Origin: an uncultured Oscillospiraceae bacterium
GTDB taxonomy: Bacteria > Bacillota > Clostridia > Oscillospirales > Oscillospiraceae
DNA length: 49,790 nt
Direction of reading: 5' to 3'
Assembly: GCA_910578575.1 (NCBI GenBank)
Contig: CAJTQP010000010.1
Coordinates: 1-49,790 of the forward strand
The notes beneath the pieces are model-generated. The model worked only from the letters and a program-made list of their open reading frames with translations, made no database searches and had not been told where the DNA came from. The first letter of the stretch is position 1; each line of letters begins with the position of its first letter. Below are positions 7,683 through 15,698 of this stretch, piece after piece. Both the position numbers and the translations under genes were made by a program.

Positions 7683-7713
7683 GCCTATTCTTTTTTAGGA
7701 GGCCATATTAAAA

Positions 7714-9624
7714 ATGGAAAAGAAGCAATTTAAGGCCGAATCCCAGCGGCTGATGGATCTGATGATCAATTCCATTTATACCCATAAGGAGATTTTCCTC
7801 CGGGAGATCATCTCCAACGCCAGCGACGCCATCGACAAGCTGGCCTACCGGGCACTCACCGACGACCAGGTGGGCCTGAACCGGGACGATTTCCGCATCG
7901 TCATCACCCCCGACAAGGACGGGCGCACCCTCACCGTCTCCGACAACGGCATCGGCATGACCCAGGAGGAGATGGAGAACAACCTGGGCACCATCGCCAA
8001 GAGCGGCTCCCTGCAATTCAAACAGGAGACCGAGGCGGCGGACGACGCCGAGGTGGATGTCATCGGCCAGTTCGGCGTGGGCTTTTACTCCGCCTTCATG
8101 GTGTCCGACAAGGTGACGGTGATCTCCAAGGCCTACGGTTCCAACCAGGCCTGGCGTTGGGAGTCCGAGGGCGTGGACGGCTACACCATGGAGCCCTGTG
8201 AGAAGGACAGCGTGGGCACCGACGTGATCATGCACATCAAGGAGAACGCCGAGGAGGAGGACTTTGACGACTTCATCAAGCCCCTGTCCCTGTCCAACCT
8301 GGTGAAGAAGTATTCCGACTACATCCGCTACCCCATCCGCATGGAGATGGAGCACAGCCGCCAGAAGGACAAGCCCGCCGACGCCGGGGAGGATTATAAG
8401 CCGGAGTATGAGATGGTCAAGGAGTGGGAGACCGTCAACTCCATGGTGCCCATCTGGCAGCGGCCTAAGAACCAGGTGGAGAAGGAGGACTACGACGCCT
8501 TTTATAAGTCCAAGTTTGGCGACTGGGAGGACCCCCTCCTCACCGTCCACGTGGCCGCTGAGGGCAATTTTGAATACAAGGCCTTGTTGTATGTTCCTGC
8601 CCAGGTGCCCATGAACTACTACTCCACGGAGTTCAAAAAGGGCTTGCAGCTCTACTCCTCCGGGGTCATGATCATGGACAAGTGCCCGGACCTGCTCCCC
8701 GACCACTTCAGCTTCGTCCAAGGCATTGTGGACACCCCCGACGTCTCCCTGAACATCTCCCGCGAGATGCTCCAGCACGACCGGCAGTTGAAGGTGATTG
8801 CCAATAACATCGAGAAGAAGCTGAAAACCGAGCTGACAAAGCTCATGAAGGACGACCGGGAGAAGTATGAAAAGCTCTGGTCCACCTTCGGCATGCAGTT
8901 CAAATACGCCCTCATGAACAGCTATGGCCAGAACCGGGATACCATCCGGGACCTGTTGCTGTTCTGGTCCTCCAAGGAGAACAAGCTCACCTCCCTGAAG
9001 GAGTATGTGGAGCGGATGCCCGCCTCCCAGGAGAAGGTGTACTACGTCTGCGCCGACAGCGTGGAGAACGCCGCCCGGATGCCCCAGGCGGAGCGGGTGC
9101 TGAAGGCCGGCTATGAGGTGCTCTACCTCATCGTGGATGAGGATGAGATCGTCCTGCAAATGCTGGAAAACGCCGGGGAGGGGAAACCCTTCGTGTCCGT
9201 GGCCAGCGAGGACGCCCTGCCCGTCACCGACGAGGAGAAGGCCAACGCCGAGCAGGCGGAGAAGGACCACAAGGAGGTCCTGGACTTCGCCCAGGAGACC
9301 TTACAGGACAAGGTGAGCAAGGTGCGTATCTCCAAGATTTTGCGCAGCGGGGCGGTGTGCCTCAGCGCCGACGGCCCCGTCACCCTGGAGATGGAAAAGT
9401 ATTTCAAAAAAATGCGGGGGGACTTCCCCATGCAGGCCCAGCGGGTGCTGGAGCTGAACCCGGAGTCCAGCGCCTTCCAGGCCCTCTGCGCCGCTTACGA
9501 GACGGACAAGGACAAGGCAGCCACCTACGTGGAGGTCCTGTACAACCAGGCCCTGCTGATTGCTGACCTGCCCCTGCCGGACCCGGTGCACTATGCTGAA
9601 CTGGTGTGCTCCCTGATGCAGTGA
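7714..9624 (+). CDS. htpG: Molecular chaperone HtpG (Hsp90)
   Basis: 636 residues, full length for bacterial Hsp90. The N-terminal GHKL ATPase is clear: ELISNASDAIDK-type helix (REIISNASDAIDKLAYRA), DNGIGM, and GQFGVGFYSAFMV as the lid/glycine motif. The middle domain has SLNISREMLQ with the catalytic Arg region, and the C-terminal dimerisation domain is present. HtpG is a cytoplasmic ATP-dependent chaperone that remodels late folding intermediates. Start: ATG after AGGAGG. A CIRCE element overlaps its promoter, which indicates HrcA heat-shock control. Confidence 0.98.
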   Translation: MEKKQFKAESQRLMDLMINSIYTHKEIFLREIISNASDAIDKLAYRALTDDQVGLNRDDFRIVITPDKDGRTLTVSDNGIGMTQEEMENNLGTIAKSGSLQFKQETEAADDAEVDVIGQFGVGFYSAFMVSDKVTVISKAYGSNQAWRWESEGVDGYTMEPCEKDSVGTDVIMHIKENAEEEDFDDFIKPLSLSNLVKKYSDYIRYPIRMEMEHSRQKDKPADAGEDYKPEYEMVKEWETVNSMVPIWQRPKNQVEKEDYDAFYKSKFGDWEDPLLTVHVAAEGNFEYKALLYVPAQVPMNYYSTEFKKGLQLYSSGVMIMDKCPDLLPDHFSFVQGIVDTPDVSLNISREMLQHDRQLKVIANNIEKKLKTELTKLMKDDREKYEKLWSTFGMQFKYALMNSYGQNRDTIRDLLLFWSSKENKLTSLKEYVERMPASQEKVYYVCADSVENAARMPQAERVLKAGYEVLYLIVDEDEIVLQMLENAGEGKPFVSVASEDALPVTDEEKANAEQAEKDHKEVLDFAQETLQDKVSKVRISKILRSGAVCLSADGPVTLEMEKYFKKMRGDFPMQAQRVLELNPESSAFQALCAAYETDKDKAATYVEVLYNQALLIADLPLPDPVHYAELVCSLMQ

Positions 9625-9656
9625 GAATAGGGCGTCCGATTATCAAAGGGAATCGT

Positions 9657-10094
9657 GTGAAGCGAGCATACATCTCAATCCTGATTTGTTTACTGCTGTC
9701 TCTTGCGGCTTGCCAAAGCAAAAGTGCGTACCCCTGGCCCCTTGTGGAAAGTACGCGCACGATTCACAATACGGACGTGTCCCTAAGTATCGTGGGAGAT
9801 TACCTAACACAGGAGGAAGTCCTGCTGTGTATTGAGAACCATAGTACAGAAGAGATTGCCTACGGGAGAGCGTACGTTCTTCAGATCGTGGATGAGGGCA
9901 AGTGGTATGACATTGACGTTAGGGCAGACTGGCCGGCGGATGCGTGCCTTGTGGCGCCAGGTCAACGGGATTCTAGGCCGATCGATTGGTCTCAAATTTA
10001 TGGTGAATTGCCGAAGGGATGCTATCGGATCGTGCAGGAATACAGGAAAGCATCGGAGACCTATTTTTCGGCGTATCCCTTTGCCATCGAGTAA
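9657..10094 (+). CDS. Small lipoprotein with immunoglobulin-like domain
   Basis: About 146 residues from a GTG that follows AAAGGG by 6 bases. The signal peptide ends in a lipobox (LLSLAAC). The mature part is one beta-sandwich of about 110 residues with the pattern seen in clostridial Ig-like lipoproteins: VSLSIVGDYLTQEEVLLCIENHS early, a GKWYDI strand, then LPKGCYRIVQEY before the C-terminus. The same plan occurs at 10942. It begins 33 bases after htpG and may be cotranscribed. Ligand unknown. Confidence 0.65.
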   Translation: MKRAYISILICLLLSLAACQSKSAYPWPLVESTRTIHNTDVSLSIVGDYLTQEEVLLCIENHSTEEIAYGRAYVLQIVDEGKWYDIDVRADWPADACLVAPGQRDSRPIDWSQIYGELPKGCYRIVQEYRKASETYFSAYPFAIE

Positions 10095-10149
10095 GCAAGG
10101 GCGGAACGATTCTGCACACAGGTAGTTCCGCCGGTAAAGCATGAAATAG

Positions 10150-10191
10150 TTCAGGCACAGGAGATTACGAAGGTAAGTTCCTGTGCCTGAA
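10150..10191 (+). terminator. Hairpin after the 9657 lipoprotein
   Basis: TTCAGGCACAGGA pairs with TCCTGTGCCTGAA around a 16-base loop. The tail (CCATATATATGTTTT) is only moderately T-rich. Confidence 0.55.
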
Positions 10192-10245
10192 CCATATATA
10201 TGTTTTGCGATACAGAGATACAAGGTGATTTTTTCGACGCTGTGG

Positions 10246-10752
10246 TCAATTCAACTTGGCCTGGATGTACCCCCGCACCTGGTCCAGGGGCAGGCACAGC
10301 ACGAAGGCCAGCTCGTTGACAATGAGCCCCTCCGCCCGGCGCAGGATGCCCTCGTCAGAGGCGGAGAGCTTTTTGCCCTTGGAGAGCAGCTCCTGCTTCT
10401 TTTGAAAAATGCAGCGGGCCAGGCCCATCAGCCCTTGCAGGTCGCTGGTTTTCACCAGGGTCTGGAACAGGGCGGTCCGGTCCTTGCGGTTGTCCACCCA
10501 GGCTAGGGTCCCATCTTTGGCGGTGAGGATGAGCTGGTCCACCTCCTCGCGGGTGGGCAGACGGCCCATTTTGCCCAACAGGGTCTCGTTGTCCAGGGGG
10601 ACGAAAATGGTGGAGCCAGGGGCCCCCACGGGCTTGAGCACGTAGAACTCCTTGCCCTTCCCTTTGGGGGAATCGCTGCGGATGTCCTCGATGAGACAGA
10701 CGCCGTTGTTGGCGTAGCGAACGTATTCGCCTTTGCGGTAAACTTGTTCCAT
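10246..10752 (-). CDS. CarD/CdnL-TRCF family transcription regulator
   Basis: About 168 residues. The N-terminal RNA-polymerase interacting domain is typical of CarD/CdnL and the TRCF tudor-like module (GEYVRYANNGVCLIEDI, EFYVLKP, STIFVPLDN). A C-terminal helical DNA-contacting domain ends ELAFVLCLPLDQVRGYI. These proteins bind the polymerase beta subunit and stabilise open promoter complexes. Start: ATG with AGGAGG upstream; a longer reading exists but lacks a ribosome site. A TATACT -10 lies at 10819-10824 (minus), with a hairpin (AGGGCC/GGGCCCT) in the leader. Confidence 0.88.
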   Translation of the reverse strand: MEQVYRKGEYVRYANNGVCLIEDIRSDSPKGKGKEFYVLKPVGAPGSTIFVPLDNETLLGKMGRLPTREEVDQLILTAKDGTLAWVDNRKDRTALFQTLVKTSDLQGLMGLARCIFQKKQELLSKGKKLSASDEGILRRAEGLIVNELAFVLCLPLDQVRGYIQAKLN

Positions 10753-10941
10753 GGGGAGCCTCCTTCTGTTGTGAAATATAGGGCCCGGTCCCTTGGGTAT
10801 AGGCCCTTTGCTACATTTAGTATAACAAATTTCCCGAAAAAAGCGACAGTTTTTTCCACAAAAATGAAAAAGTTTTATAGGTCCGCTGGGAAACAAGGGG
10901 GAAACGGATGATACGGAACTAAGCCGAAAGGGGGAGGAAGG

Positions 10942-11442
10942 ATGAAACGATATTTTGCGCTGCTTTTCCTATTGAGTTTGACCGTTGTCCTTTCCGGCTG
11001 CGGAGAGGAGGGGCAGGAGCGCTCTCCCTTCGAGGAAGTCAATCCCTTGGAGGGCTTGCAGCTCCAGGCGAAGCCGGGAACAGTCACCCCCACCGGAATG
11101 ACGGTTGTTTTCTGCAATACCACAGAACGGGATGATTTCATCTATGGTGTATGGTATTGCATCGAGGAAAAGCGAGATGGGGCGTGGTATACCATACCGC
11201 CGCTGTTGGAGGAATATAAACTGGTGGGAGGAGGTCCCACTGTTGGGTATGAAGTACCCTCGGCTTCTGCCATCGAAGCGGGGGTTTCCAATGAAATGGA
11301 GTATGACTGGTCGCTCCCCTTCGGAACCTTGGAACCTGGGGAATATCGGCTTCTCACAATTGTGAACTGCATGGTGGAGCGCCCTAATTGTAAAGACTAC
11401 TTTATGACAGCAGAGTTTTCCATTGGAAAGACGGATTCGTGA
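10942..11442 (+). CDS. Small lipoprotein with immunoglobulin-like domain
   Basis: 166 residues. The signal peptide ends in a lipobox (VVLSGCG). The mature domain of about 140 residues has the beta pattern of the lipoprotein at 9657: TGMTVVFCNTTERDDFIYG, a GAWYTIPP strand, and LEPGEYRLLTIVNCM near the end. This suggests a shared Ig-like fold used outside the membrane. Start: ATG after GGGGGAGGAAGG. Function unknown. Confidence 0.7.
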   Translation: MKRYFALLFLLSLTVVLSGCGEEGQERSPFEEVNPLEGLQLQAKPGTVTPTGMTVVFCNTTERDDFIYGVWYCIEEKRDGAWYTIPPLLEEYKLVGGGPTVGYEVPSASAIEAGVSNEMEYDWSLPFGTLEPGEYRLLTIVNCMVERPNCKDYFMTAEFSIGKTDS

Positions 11443-11473
11443 ATACAAAAAACGGAGAGGGGAATGCGGGGGC

Positions 11474-11495
11474 GGGCCGCCGCCCTCGGCGGCCC
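11474..11495. repeat. REP-like hairpin, copy 1
   Basis: GGGCCGCC, loop GCCCTC, GGCGGCCC. Another copy with the identical loop and one compensated base pair is at 20052-20073. It may also act as a terminator for the upstream lipoprotein gene. Confidence 0.5.
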
Positions 11496-11547
11496 ACGGT
11501 TACCCACCACTTAAAAATGAAAAAGTTTTACAGCCCAGATAGAACGG

Positions 11548-11576
11548 TTGACAAACATTTTCGCGGGCCATATAAT
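11548..11576 (+). promoter_or_regulatory. mgtE promoter
   Basis: TTGACA (11548-11553), 17-base spacer, TATAAT (11571-11576): full consensus. It leaves a leader of about 210 bases. Confidence 0.85.
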
Positions 11577-11603
11577 AAAAGGTACTTTTGATGGAAAGTG
11601 AGG

Positions 11604-11785
11604 TGGAATCCATGGACGCAGGCGGTAGTAACGGCACTTTGGCAGGCCGATCATTCCAGACTACGGACGAACCGCCCCAAAGGCGTCTGTCGATTCCGTA
11701 TATAGTATAAGAAGCATCGGCCAACCGGTGTGTCTTACTCCTGCCGGACAGGGCGTTTTGCGCCCTGAACCGAAAAAGGGAGGAG
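11604..11785 (+). ncRNA. Structured leader of mgtE, candidate Mg-responsive RNA
   Basis: The untranslated leader has four nested complementary blocks: GGAATC (11605) with GATTCC (11692), GGACGC (11614) with GCGTCT (11683), GGCGG (11621) with CCGCC (11672), and TAGT (11626) with ACTA (11660). Two hairpins follow (TAAG..CATCGG/CCGGTG..CTTA at about 11707-11737, and CAGGGCG/CGCCCTG at 11749-11767). CTCCT at 11738-11742 can pair with the AGGAG of the ribosome site (11781-11785). I do not see the conserved core of the known M-box Mg riboswitch. Structure is inferred by eye. Confidence 0.5.
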
Positions 11786-11791
11786 ATACCA

Positions 11792-13171
11792 ATGGCAGAA
11801 CGCAGCATCGTGACCCTGGAGGAAACTCTGGCGGCCCTGGCGGAGGGGAAGAAGTACACCACCCTCCGGGACATCCTGGTGACCATGAACGCAGCGGACG
11901 TGGCGGGGGTCTTTGACTCCATGCCGGAGACCAAGCTGCCCCTGCTCTTCCGGCTGCTCCCCAAGGAGCTGGCGGCGGAGACCTTTGTGGAGATGGAACC
12001 GGAGGCCCAGGAGCTGCTGATCCAGGGCTTTTCCGACAACGAGCTGAAAGAGGTCGTCGACGAGTTATACGTGGACGACGCGGTGGACATCGTCGAGGAG
12101 ATGCCCGCCAATGTGGTCAAGCGCATTTTGAAACAGGCAGACCCGGAAATGCGCAAGATGATCAACGAAATTTTGAAATACCCCGACGACAGTGCCGGTA
12201 GCATCATGACCACGGAGTACGTCAGCCTCCGCCCGGACATGACCACTGAGGAGGCCATCAAGCGCATCCGCCGCACCGGGGTGGACAAGGAGACCATTTA
12301 CAACTGTTACGTCACAGAGAACAACCGCAAGCTCATCGGCACCATCACCATCCGCACCCTTCTCCTCAGCGAGGACGACGACGTGCTGGAGGAGATCATG
12401 GAGCCCAACGTCATCTCCGTGAGCACCCTGGAGGACCAGGAGGACGTGGCGGAGATGTTCGCCAAATACGACTTCGTGGCCCTGCCGGTGGTGGACCAGG
12501 AGAACCGCCTGGTAGGCATCGTCACCGTGGACGACGCCATCGACGTCATGCGGGAGGAGGCCACCGAGGACTTTGAAAAGCTGGCCGGTATGACCCCCTC
12601 GGATAAGCCCTACCTGCGCACCGGGGTGCTGGAGACCTTCCGCTCCCGCCTGCCCTGGCTGCTGATCTTGATGCTCTCCGCCACCCTCACCAGCATGGTC
12701 CTCACGGGATTTGAGACATCCCTGGCCGCCTGCTCGGCCTTGATCGCCTTCATCCCCATGCTCACCGGTACCGGGGGCAACAGCGGCACCCAGGCCTCCG
12801 TGGCGGTAATTCGCGGCCTGTCCCTGGGAGAGGTGGAGTTTTCCGACAGCCTCCGGGTCCTCTGGAAGGAGATCCGGGTGGCGGTGCTGTGCGGCGTGAC
12901 CTTGGCGGCGTGCAACTTTGTCAAACTCCTGGTGGTGGACCGGATGTTGCTGCACAACAGCGGGGTCACCATCCCCGTGGCGGCTACGATCTGCGTCACC
13001 ATGATCTTCACGGTGTTCTGCGCCAAGACCGTAGGCTGTCTGCTGCCCCTGCTGGCGGAGCGCATCCACCTGGACCCGGCGGTGATGGCCAGTCCCTTCA
13101 TCTCCACCGTGGTGGACGTGGTGACCCTGGTGCTCTACTTCCAGGTGGCGCGGGCCATTTTGGGGATCTAG
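11792..13171 (+). CDS. mgtE: Magnesium transporter MgtE
   Basis: 459 residues, the usual length. In order: an N-terminal helical superhelix domain (about residues 1-130, acidic), two CBS domains (about 135-255, with ..YVTENNRKLIGTITIRTLL and LPVVDQENRLVGIVTVDDA), a connecting helix, then five membrane helices. These include the family signature TGTGGNSGTQASVAVIRGL. MgtE is a homodimeric channel for Mg2+; its N and CBS domains close the pore when cytoplasmic Mg2+ is high. Start: ATG after GGGAGGAG. The structured leader suggests RNA-level control in addition. Confidence 0.96.
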   Translation: MAERSIVTLEETLAALAEGKKYTTLRDILVTMNAADVAGVFDSMPETKLPLLFRLLPKELAAETFVEMEPEAQELLIQGFSDNELKEVVDELYVDDAVDIVEEMPANVVKRILKQADPEMRKMINEILKYPDDSAGSIMTTEYVSLRPDMTTEEAIKRIRRTGVDKETIYNCYVTENNRKLIGTITIRTLLLSEDDDVLEEIMEPNVISVSTLEDQEDVAEMFAKYDFVALPVVDQENRLVGIVTVDDAIDVMREEATEDFEKLAGMTPSDKPYLRTGVLETFRSRLPWLLILMLSATLTSMVLTGFETSLAACSALIAFIPMLTGTGGNSGTQASVAVIRGLSLGEVEFSDSLRVLWKEIRVAVLCGVTLAACNFVKLLVVDRMLLHNSGVTIPVAATICVTMIFTVFCAKTVGCLLPLLAERIHLDPAVMASPFISTVVDVVTLVLYFQVARAILGI

Positions 13172-13176
13172 TCCCG

Positions 13177-13205
13177 TTGACGGGTAGCCGGCCCTATGGT
13201 ACAAT
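13177..13205 (+). promoter_or_regulatory. Promoter of the 13256 gene
   Basis: TTGACG (13177-13182), 17-base spacer, TACAAT (13200-13205), immediately after mgtE. Confidence 0.65.
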
Positions 13206-13255
13206 TAGAATGTAGATGCCCCCCACCCGACGCGATACGAATGGAGGGAAGCATT

Positions 13256-13576
13256 ATGTTGAACGTATATACTGGCACCCTTGTCCTGGCCCTGCACCTG
13301 TTGCCTGCGGTGCTGCTCTGGGCCACCTGGAGATTGCCCCAGGCGGCGGCAGGCAGTAAGATCGTCCTGGGCCAAGTCCTGGGCTCTGTGGGCTTCCTGC
13401 TGCTGTTCCCCCTGGTGGAACAGTTGAGCTGGGGCGCGGGGCCCTGGGCGCTGTACCTGGATTTGACCTACTTCTATGGGGGTGGCCTGAGCTGGGTGTA
13501 TATCCTGTACCTCATCACCGCCGGGGCAGTGGCCTTGGGCGCGGTGCGGCTCCAGGCGAAGTGGAAAGAAGTATAA
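13256..13576 (+). CDS. Small integral membrane protein, unknown
   Basis: 106 residues with three predicted membrane helices (TLVLALHLLPAVLLWATW; VLGSVGFLLLFPLVEQL; WVYILYLITAGAVALGAV) and a short basic C-terminus. Start: ATG after GGAGGGAA. It has its own promoter and a strong terminator, so it is not simply cotranscribed with mgtE. No family recognised. Confidence 0.65.
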   Translation: MLNVYTGTLVLALHLLPAVLLWATWRLPQAAAGSKIVLGQVLGSVGFLLLFPLVEQLSWGAGPWALYLDLTYFYGGGLSWVYILYLITAGAVALGAVRLQAKWKEV

Positions 13577-13593
13577 CGAAATTATGACGAAAC

Positions 13594-13632
13594 AGGAGGC
13601 ATGGCCGCGGGCCATGCCTCCTTAATTTTTTT
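13594..13632 (+). terminator. Rho-independent terminator
   Basis: AGGAGGCATGGCC pairs with GGCCATGCCTCCT around GCG and is followed by TAATTTTTTT. Confidence 0.9.
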
Positions 13633-13681
13633 ACGACGAAGAATGCTCCGTGATCCATCAACGCTGCACGCCATAGTTCCC

Positions 13682-14020
13682 TTATTCATCCTCTGGCATA
13701 AGGATAGGACGCCCAAGGACTGCCATTACTTCGACTCCCGCTTCGATAAAATCCATAACATCAACAGTTCCTGCGCCCCCGTTGTTTTTTTCTAGTCTTG
13801 CAAAGACTATCTCGCTTATCATCTTTTCTTCTTTTGTCAAGGTTAACATAAAATACGTGAGCGCACCGGCAAGCCCACCCTGTACCCAAAATTCGCCATA
13901 CACTGGGTGATCGCGGTTTTTCGGTTCTATATCGCCGAGGTAAGTCTTTTGGACATGTACGCAGCACTCCAACAGCAGATCAAATTTTTCCCGATAGCTA
14001 TCAATGATAGATTTCTTCAT
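13682..14020 (-). CDS. Small hypothetical protein
   Basis: About 112 residues, cytoplasmic, no membrane segments. The middle, GEFWVQGGLAGALTYFMLTLTKEEKMI, is mildly hydrophobic and helix-like; the C-terminus is acidic. The start is the ATG at 14020 with GGAAGGA about 12 bases upstream, a long spacing; a TTG at 14044 has no ribosome site. It lies just downstream of the frameshifted 14080-14737 gene on the same strand. The pair could be an effector/immunity-style unit, but nothing proves it. Confidence 0.55.
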   Translation of the reverse strand: MKKSIIDSYREKFDLLLECCVHVQKTYLGDIEPKNRDHPVYGEFWVQGGLAGALTYFMLTLTKEEKMISEIVFARLEKNNGGAGTVDVMDFIEAGVEVMAVLGRPILMPEDE

Positions 14021-14079
14021 GGTTAAAAATATCCTTCCAGTCAACTGATTTTCCTTTGTCGCGCCTCGCCCGTTGTAAC

Positions 14080-14737
14080 TTATAATAGTTCACCGTTGCT
14101 TAGCAGAGTCTCTAGGTCGTCCCGCACCCAGATCTGCTTAAAATCCAGCTGTAACAGGGCGCTGTGGAAAGCGTGTAGAAGAGATTTCCATAGTGTAGGG
14201 TCCTCCTTCAAATGGACAAGGTATTCCGCCCATGACCAGCGCTTCCCGGCCCGTAGCCCTGTATTGTGTGATTTGCCCATGCAGCATGACAGTGTCTACG
14301 TAAATGCGGCCAATTTCATCCGGGAAAAGGCGTATGAAGTTCATCCTGTCATCACCCGCGTCATCCGTTGTACTATCTTCCAAATCCCTCTCCTGAAAAG
14401 GCGTAAGCTCTGTACTGAGATCAAAGTCATAGCTTTCCTCTGTACAGTATAGCAATATCCCCCGTTTCAGGACTGAAATGGCTGCTACCTGCATCCTTTG
14501 ATTTCTCTGAAAGATTGCGCAAAATTCATCCCAGTACATATTTGCATAGTCTCCCGAATCAACGAGGACCTCATATAGGTCCCGTTGCACTCGATAGGAC
14601 AGAAGCGCGGCATACGCATCCACCTCTGCTTGGTCCTCAATGTGAAGGCAAAACCCTGTTTCGCAGATTTCTTTTACCAGATCATCTATATCATCTGGCG
14701 TTAACTGCTTGCCGGATAGGTTTTCTGTCATGCTCAT
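14080..14737 (-). pseudogene. Frameshifted hypothetical gene
   Basis: From the ATG at 14737 (GGAGG upstream) one frame gives an acidic protein through DEIGRIYVDTVMLHGQITQY and then degenerates to a stop at 14138. The neighbouring frame over 14080-14260 continues as a convincing helical C-terminus (RWSWAEYLVHLKEDPTLWKS, then LLHAFHSALLQLDFKQIWVR). A one-base change near 14245-14260 best explains this. The unbroken protein would be about 218 residues. Family not recognised. Assembly error is possible. Confidence 0.6.
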
Positions 14738-14867
14738 AATTGTGGCCCTCCTTTATCAATATTGTAACTTTTTTCAATTTTCGGGAACGTAAACTATCGG
14801 AGGTGCAATAAATTTAATGTGCTACTCACAGTATGTATCAAAAAATAATGATTGCATAAATCTATAT

Positions 14868-14883
14868 AGGTGGATATCTACCT
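14868..14883. promoter_or_regulatory. Palindromic operator upstream of the first RHH gene
   Basis: AGGTGGATATCTACCT is a 16-bp inverted repeat with one mismatch, followed by GATTTCA. Related boxes precede the second RHH gene (15236-15283). Confidence 0.55.
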
Positions 14884-14962
14884 GATTTCAAATGGATGTT
14901 AGTGTAGCTCAAATATGTAAAAATAAACATAAAGTTCAACCAGGTAAAGGAAGAAAATAATG

Positions 14963-15193
14963 ATGCCCAATATGCCACATAAAAACCCACAGTACCCATT
15001 ACGCATTCCCGAAGAGACTATGGACAAACTTAAATACATCGCAGCCTACTATGGACGATCAGCTAATAAGGAAATGGAGAGACTAGTTTTGTCCCATATT
15101 TCTTCATTTGAGAAAAAACATGGAGTAATCGCTCTATCTGAGGAGGATTATGATTTTATCCGCAAAAACTCACAGTGGAAGAAAAATAAATAA
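14963..15193 (+). CDS. Arc-like ribbon-helix-helix protein A
   Basis: 76 residues. The N-terminal strand PQYPLRIPEETMDKLKYIAA and helix RSANKEMERLVLSHI fit the Arc/MetJ ribbon-helix-helix DNA-binding fold, in which the strand of a dimer reads the major groove. The basic C-terminal tail ends DYDFIRKNSQWKKN. The second of two adjacent ATGs (14963) is chosen because it aligns with the start of the paralog at 15365 and gives 9 bases after AAAGGAAG. The sequence is AT-rich, unlike flanking chromosome. Probably an autorepressor acting on the GGATATC-type palindromes. Confidence 0.75.
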   Translation: MPNMPHKNPQYPLRIPEETMDKLKYIAAYYGRSANKEMERLVLSHISSFEKKHGVIALSEEDYDFIRKNSQWKKNK

Positions 15194-15235
15194 AATAATT
15201 TCATTTAGGCATTTTCGTTATAATTTACCAGCTCT

Positions 15236-15283
15236 GGGTGGATATCCACCTAGATATCTCGCATTATAATATGATATCCACCT
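15236..15283. promoter_or_regulatory. Operator cluster upstream of the second RHH gene
   Basis: A perfect palindrome GGTGGATATCCACC (15237-15250) is followed by a second box GATATCCACCT (15273-15283). The latter continues GATGTCA, nearly as in the operator at 14868 (GATTTCA). A TATAAT -10 (15265-15270) lies between them, so bound protein would cover the promoter. Confidence 0.6.
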
Positions 15284-15364
15284 GATGTCAATATACTGAA
15301 AGTTAAAATTTAATCTGGCACAATATAAAGGTATATTGGTGAGATGAAAGGTTAGTGACTTGAG

Positions 15365-15595
15365 ATGCCAAATGCACCACACAAACACCCACAGTTTCCA
15401 CTTCGGGTTCCAGAAGACACTTTGGATAAAATGAAATTTATCGCTGCATATCAGGGGCGATCTACAAATATGGAAATAGGGCAGGCCATGCTGTCACATA
15501 TATACCGTTTTGAAAAAAAACATGGCGAGATTGAACTAACAGATGATGATTATGAATTTATCCGTAAACACTCACAGTGGCGAAAGGGGAACTAA
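15365..15595 (+). CDS. Arc-like ribbon-helix-helix protein B
   Basis: 76 residues, a paralog of the 14963 product over its full length (PHKHPQFPLRVPEDTLDKMK; FEKKHGEIELTDDDYEFIRK). Same predicted RHH fold and same basic tail. The ribosome site is weak: GAAAGG lies far upstream of the ATG. It is preceded by palindromic boxes matching those before the first copy, so the two proteins probably regulate each other. Confidence 0.75.
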   Translation: MPNAPHKHPQFPLRVPEDTLDKMKFIAAYQGRSTNMEIGQAMLSHIYRFEKKHGEIELTDDDYEFIRKHSQWRKGN

Positions 15596-15698
15596 CCCTA
15601 TTTTTTACCTGGCATTACATCACAGCTATAGATATAGGCAATGCTGTTAGAAAAATTTGATAAAATGCAGCTAAAGAATTTCTCTTTCGGTGATTTGT

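Noticed and set aside
7708..9270. 520-codon minus-strand frame opposite htpG
   Set aside because: His/Leu/Gly-rich composition typical of antisense to a GC-rich gene; htpG is certain on the plus strand.
11580..11791. M-box (ykoK) riboswitch before mgtE
   Set aside because: The GUGAGG opening is present, but I could not find the remaining conserved core of the M-box, so a generic structured-leader call is safer.
12065..13204. 379-codon minus-strand frame opposite mgtE
   Set aside because: Composition is that of a shadow frame and no ribosome site or domain is visible.
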